Shown here piece by piece: positions 5,421-6,210 of a stretch of 6,210 nt of DNA. Position numbers and translations under genes: made by a program. Source of the DNA: Elusimicrobiota bacterium (GTDB taxonomy: Bacteria; Elusimicrobiota; Elusimicrobia; O2-12-FULL-59-9); the NCBI GenBank assembly GCA_016206405.1, contig JACQRQ010000253.1, positions 1-6,210 on the forward strand. The letters run 5' to 3'. Below the pieces are notes generated by a model. The model did no database searches and had not been told where the DNA came from. It saw only the letters and a list, made by a program, of their open reading frames with translations. The stretch's first letter is position 1, and each line of letters begins with the position of its first letter.

Positions 5421-6053
5421 TCAAATAGTCCGGTGGTTGCTCAATAATGGGTTTAGCTTTTTGAGAATCCGGGAATGGACTTCGCGGATGGCGCCCCCGG
5501 CGTCGATGAAAGCGACGCGGGGCTCTTTTTTGAGCAAAGCGAAATATCCGCGGCGGACCCGGTCCCGAAACGAGGGCGGCTCTTTTTCCAAGCGGTCATG
5601 CGATTTGCCCCGCATGCGCTCCTTGAATATCTCCTCAGCCACGTCCAAAACGAGGGTTACATCCGGAGACAGCCCCTCGGTCGCGACACGGTTTAAGGTC
5701 CTGACCGTTCTCAGGGGAATGCCGCGGCCGTAGCTCTGATACGCCAGGGAGGCCAGCGTATAGCGCTCCGAGACGACGATCTCTCCCCGCGCGAGCGCGG
5801 GGCGCACTTTTTGGGCGGTGTGCTGGACCCGGGACGCCTCGTATAAGAAAAGCTCGGTCAGCGGCAGAATGCGGAGGCGGGGGTCGAGCAGAATTTTGCG
5901 TATCGACTCCGCCATGGCGGTGCCTCCGGGCTCGCGGGTATGCAGCACGGTGAGGCCGCGCCGCCGCAGCGCGCGAACCAAAAGGACCGCCTGCGTGGAT
6001 TTCCCGGATTTGTCCGGCCCCTCCAAAACGATAAATAGCCCTTTTCGCAACAT
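5421..6053 (-). CDS. tmk: Thymidylate kinase
   Basis: The enzyme phosphorylates dTMP to dTDP with ATP, an essential step to dTTP. The protein is 210 aa, the normal family length. The P-loop is EGPDKSGKSTQ (11-21). TREPGGT (39-45) is the dTMP-binding signature. The DRY/DRH motif appears as SERYTLASLAYQ (95-106), so the usual Asp is Glu96 here. YGRGI (108-112) is conserved as well. The LID region contains DRLE (153-156) with basic residues around it (Arg146, Arg148, Lys150). It is the first gene of the leftward operon, and tmk followed by holB is a widespread gene order. The ATG at 6053 is the natural start ahead of the P-loop; no good Shine-Dalgarno sequence is seen before it. Repeat cluster 3 lies about 50 nt upstream. 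Confidence 0.96.
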   Translation of the reverse strand: MLRKGLFIVLEGPDKSGKSTQAVLLVRALRRRGLTVLHTREPGGTAMAESIRKILLDPRLRILPLTELFLYEASRVQHTAQKVRPALARGEIVVSERYTLASLAYQSYGRGIPLRTVRTLNRVATEGLSPDVTLVLDVAEEIFKERMRGKSHDRLEKEPPSFRDRVRRGYFALLKKEPRVAFIDAGGAIREVHSRILKKLNPLLSNHRTI

Positions 6054-6101
6054 AGGGCTATCTTATCAAAAATTCGTGTTGACTAGCTTTTCCCCCGCCG
6101 T

Positions 6102-6210
6102 CCCACTCTACCACTTGCCCACTTTACCACTTCTCCCTTTGACCACTTTATAACTCGTCTCCCCAATCACTCTGCCACTCGTTCACTTTATCACTCTACC
6201 ACTCTACCAC
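6102..6210 (-). repeat. Degenerate 8-bp tandem repeat array, cluster 3 (minus orientation, runs off the window)
   Basis: Units such as CCACTCTA, CCACTTTA and TCACTCTA are reverse complements of the octamer in clusters 1 and 2. On the coding strand of the tmk operon they read as TAGAGTGG, so the repeat is again in the sense orientation, here on the 5' side. The units are most regular at the right edge (6182-6210) and more diverged near tmk. The array is cut by the end of the window. Bases 6054-6100 between it and tmk hold a short AT-richer stretch in which I see no convincing promoter or ribosome binding site. Confidence 0.85.

Noticed and set aside
5785..5802. Perfect palindrome CCCCGCGC-GA-GCGCGGGG inside tmk, followed by a short T run on the plus strand
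   Set aside because: It lies in the codons for the conserved PALARGE stretch of Tmk and is explained by GC-rich codon choice; an antisense terminator cannot be supported.

Overview
The window looks like a stretch of chromosome from a GC-rich, probably Gram-negative bacterium. It carries phosphatidylethanolamine synthesis genes, a putative lipoprotein M48 protease and bacterial replication and translation genes. I cannot place it to a phylum from sequence alone; a little-studied environmental lineage is possible, but that is a guess. No phage, insertion sequence, CRISPR array or defence gene is visible.

Layout: the 3' end of a tRNA (1-28) is followed by a gene-free leader of about 420 nt. This leader holds an 8-bp repeat array (about 32-195), an AT-richer imperfect hairpin (225-287) and a very GC-rich multi-hairpin element (297-404). 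Next come psd and pssA on the plus strand (450-1843), overlapping by 19 nt. They form the two-step route CDP-diacylglycerol + serine -> phosphatidylserine -> phosphatidylethanolamine. A convergent gap (1844-2158) is filled almost entirely by 8-bp repeats, plus-oriented on the left and minus-oriented on the right. The rest is one compact minus-strand operon read from right to left: tmk (6053-5421), holB (5417-4389), metG (4431-2941) and an M48 metalloprotease (2944-2159). It makes dTTP precursor, a clamp-loader subunit, Met-tRNA and a putative membrane-anchored protease. Its genes lie 3 nt apart or overlap by 43 and 4 nt, so translational coupling is likely. The operon's upstream side (about 6100-6210) again holds the 8-bp repeats.

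The genes are ordinary housekeeping genes. The unusual content is between them. All three intergenic gaps carry the same degenerate octamer array (consensus near GTAGAGTG, period 8), and in every case the GAGTGGTA-type strand is the coding strand of the adjacent operon. The arrays run to the edges of genes: the protease stop codon lies inside a repeat unit, and the psd ribosome binding site is itself a repeat-like unit. The sense strand is almost free of C, so antisense RNA would be C-rich and G-poor. In the convergent gap the two opposing arrays could fold into a 36-nt stem. I recognise no named element that explains this, and it is the most interesting feature of the window.
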